Shown: positions 63,501 through 64,000 of the stretch, one piece after another | Layout of the letters: each line of letters opens with the position of its first letter | Position numbering within the stretch: position 1 is the stretch's first letter | NCBI GenBank assembly: GCA_914767715.1 | Contig: OU612066.1 | Coordinates: forward strand, 13,893,001-13,957,000 | Direction: 5' to 3' | DNA length: 64,000 bases | DNA from: Membranipora membranacea | Taxonomy: Eukaryota > Bryozoa > Gymnolaemata > Cheilostomatida > Membraniporidae | Position numbers and translations under genes: made by a program | The notes under the pieces: generated by a model | Told to the model about the DNA's origin: nothing | Databases searched by the model: none | The model's input: the letters and a program-made list of their open reading frames with translations, nothing else

Positions 63501-64000
63501 TTGGAATCCTTGGATTAACAGGGGGGTCACAACGCTGACTTGAAAATCCAAAAATTATACCAAGGGAGGGTATCATGCTATTTTTTCAGCCAGATCAAAA
63601 TATAGATTTGCTTCTAACTAACCTCATAAGGAGGAGCAACTCCTGCTTATCTCGAATCTGCAGACCGTTTGGCTCTGCGGCTTTTCGTTCTCCGTCAGCG
63701 TCCGTTTTAATTAGGGCCACTTTTGCTATAAAAAAAACATGCCAAACGGCATCATCGAAAAATTAAATCTCTGTTGGATTCTTGTCAAACTCCGACCAGT
63801 TCAAGCTCTTATTGCCCTCATTCAACACGCCGAATATTGGAATCCTCGGATTAACAGGGGGGTCACAACGCTGACTTGAAAATCCAAAAATTATACCAAG
63901 GGAGGGTATCATGCTTTTTTTTCGGCCAGATCAAAAAATAGATTTGCTTCTAACTGACCTCATAAGGAGGAGCAACTCCTGCTCATCTCGAATCTGCAGA
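57297..64000 (+). repeat. Near-identical copy of 41529-48233 (15.77-kb HOR)
   Basis: From 57297 to the window end the units match those from 41529 in order and in private markers, for example GGCGGCATCG, ACTTCGACCGG, GGATTGACAGG, AAAATCTAGATT, CCTTACGGC and the 5-A deletion in h. The offset is 15,768 bp up to the G run at 43391, where the first copy has seven G and this one six, and 15,767 bp after it. The only other difference I noticed is AAAATACATG at 44296 against AAAATATATG at 60070. The copy continues beyond the window, so its length is a minimum. Confidence 0.92.
57556..57873 (-). other. 105-codon minus-strand frame in A8 b-type monomers
   Basis: In units with A8 and AAATTGAATC the minus strand is open from ATG (complement of the CAT in GGTATCATG) through 105 codons, starting MIPSLGIIFGF and ending LVRSKSIF. 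Composition is balanced in charge and rich in Leu and Ile, more protein-like than the Ser/Arg-rich plus frame. In most monomers it is broken by TAA (AAATTAAATC) and by the A7 frame. Equivalent copies are at 41788, 51183 and 56885. I recognise no family, have no evidence of expression, and treat it as a possible trace of coding ancestry at most. Confidence 0.35.

Larger units (their letters stand above)
1..64000 (+). repeat. Satellite array of ~335-bp monomers, ~190 copies
   Basis: The same unit recurs without interruption from the first to the last base, always in the same orientation. An ATG preceded by GGGAGGGTATC marks each unit; successive marks (242, 577, 912 ... 63575, 63911) are 333-337 bp apart except one 319-bp unit. 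Copies differ at a handful to perhaps fifteen positions, and homopolymer lengths vary. The array runs off both ends, so its full length is unknown. Long homogeneous arrays with HOR structure are typical of eukaryotic centromeric or subtelomeric satellites; that assignment is an inference from structure. I do not recognise the family. No gene, mobile element or unique DNA is embedded. Confidence 0.98.
41529..64000 (+). repeat. Block V: nested HORs of 9/10, 17 and 47 monomers
   Basis: This block uses variants not seen in block III: Q-type units (CAGCCAGATCAAAATATAG, TGCTTATCTCG), NHKRR units (AACCACAAAAGG, GGCCCGGCGG), KWQ units (CCAAATGGCAGC, AATGTAAATC, TTATGGCCC), CAT units (GTCAGCATCCG) and others. 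Units a to l occur in fixed order from 41432 to 45459, again in part from 45460 to 48813, and again from 57201 to the end. Frame breaks by A8 are common in the Q, b and h types. Confidence 0.85.

Noticed and set aside
1-64000. CRISPR array
   Set aside because: Units are 335 bp with no short repeat/unique spacer alternation; the whole unit is repeated.
1-64000. Integron-type cassette array with attC sites
   Set aside because: Cassettes would differ in content between recombination sites; here all units are the same sequence, and no attC-like structure or integrase is present.
1-64000. Around 190 small protein genes
   Set aside because: The plus frames are repeats of one frame that is broken by homopolymer indels in about half of the units. 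The 63-, 66-, 81-, 99-, 100- and 149-codon versions are frameshift products of the same DNA, not separate genes.
41529-64000. Assembly artefact producing the large duplications
   Set aside because: The duplicated segments carry private differences and begin in chimeric monomers with biologically sensible crossover structure. This lowers the likelihood but does not exclude an artefact without read data.

Overview
The whole 64 kb window is one uninterrupted head-to-tail tandem array of a roughly 335-bp monomer. Using the recurring ATG as a phase mark (first at 242, last at 63911), I count about 190 complete monomers plus a partial unit at each end. Nothing else is present: I see no transposon, RNA gene, unique spacer, inversion or array edge. 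Most monomers are 333-337 bp; one (40442-40760) is 319 bp.

Organism: uncertain. A homogeneous array of this length with nested higher-order repeats (HORs) is what centromeric or subtelomeric satellite DNA of a plant or animal looks like, and that is my preferred reading. I do not recognise the monomer as a named satellite. The main point against it is that each monomer carries a Shine-Dalgarno-like GGGAGG just upstream of an ATG that opens a 92-codon frame. This would suit a prokaryotic cassette, but the frame is broken by indels in about half the copies, so I do not call it a gene.

Layout. Block I (1-4595) alternates two monomer classes, A and B. Block II (4596-12624) is an irregular mix in which parts of the block III order already appear. 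Block III (12625-33737) follows a recognisable cyclic order of variants, labelled here J-R-E-P-F-K-N-G-H-C-L-M-D-N-E-P-F-K (about 18 monomers, 6 kb), with steps lost or duplicated. Block IV (33738-41528) mixes A-class units with fragments of the block III cycle. Block V (41529-64000) uses another variant set with nested periods of 9/10 monomers (3.02/3.35 kb), 17 monomers (5,702 bp) and 47 monomers (15,767-15,768 bp). The segment from 57297 to the end nearly repeats 41529-48233.

History. Many monomers are chimeras whose left and right parts belong to different variants. They lie where the variant order jumps, which is the expected trace of unequal crossover or similar homologous exchange. Several breakpoints can be bounded to within 30-60 bp. 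The features most worth testing are a conserved core with two mutually exclusive hairpins and an 8-bp palindrome, the HOR breakpoints, and the near-open minus-strand frame. Variant letters are labels made for this annotation only; all comparisons were made by eye, not by full alignment.
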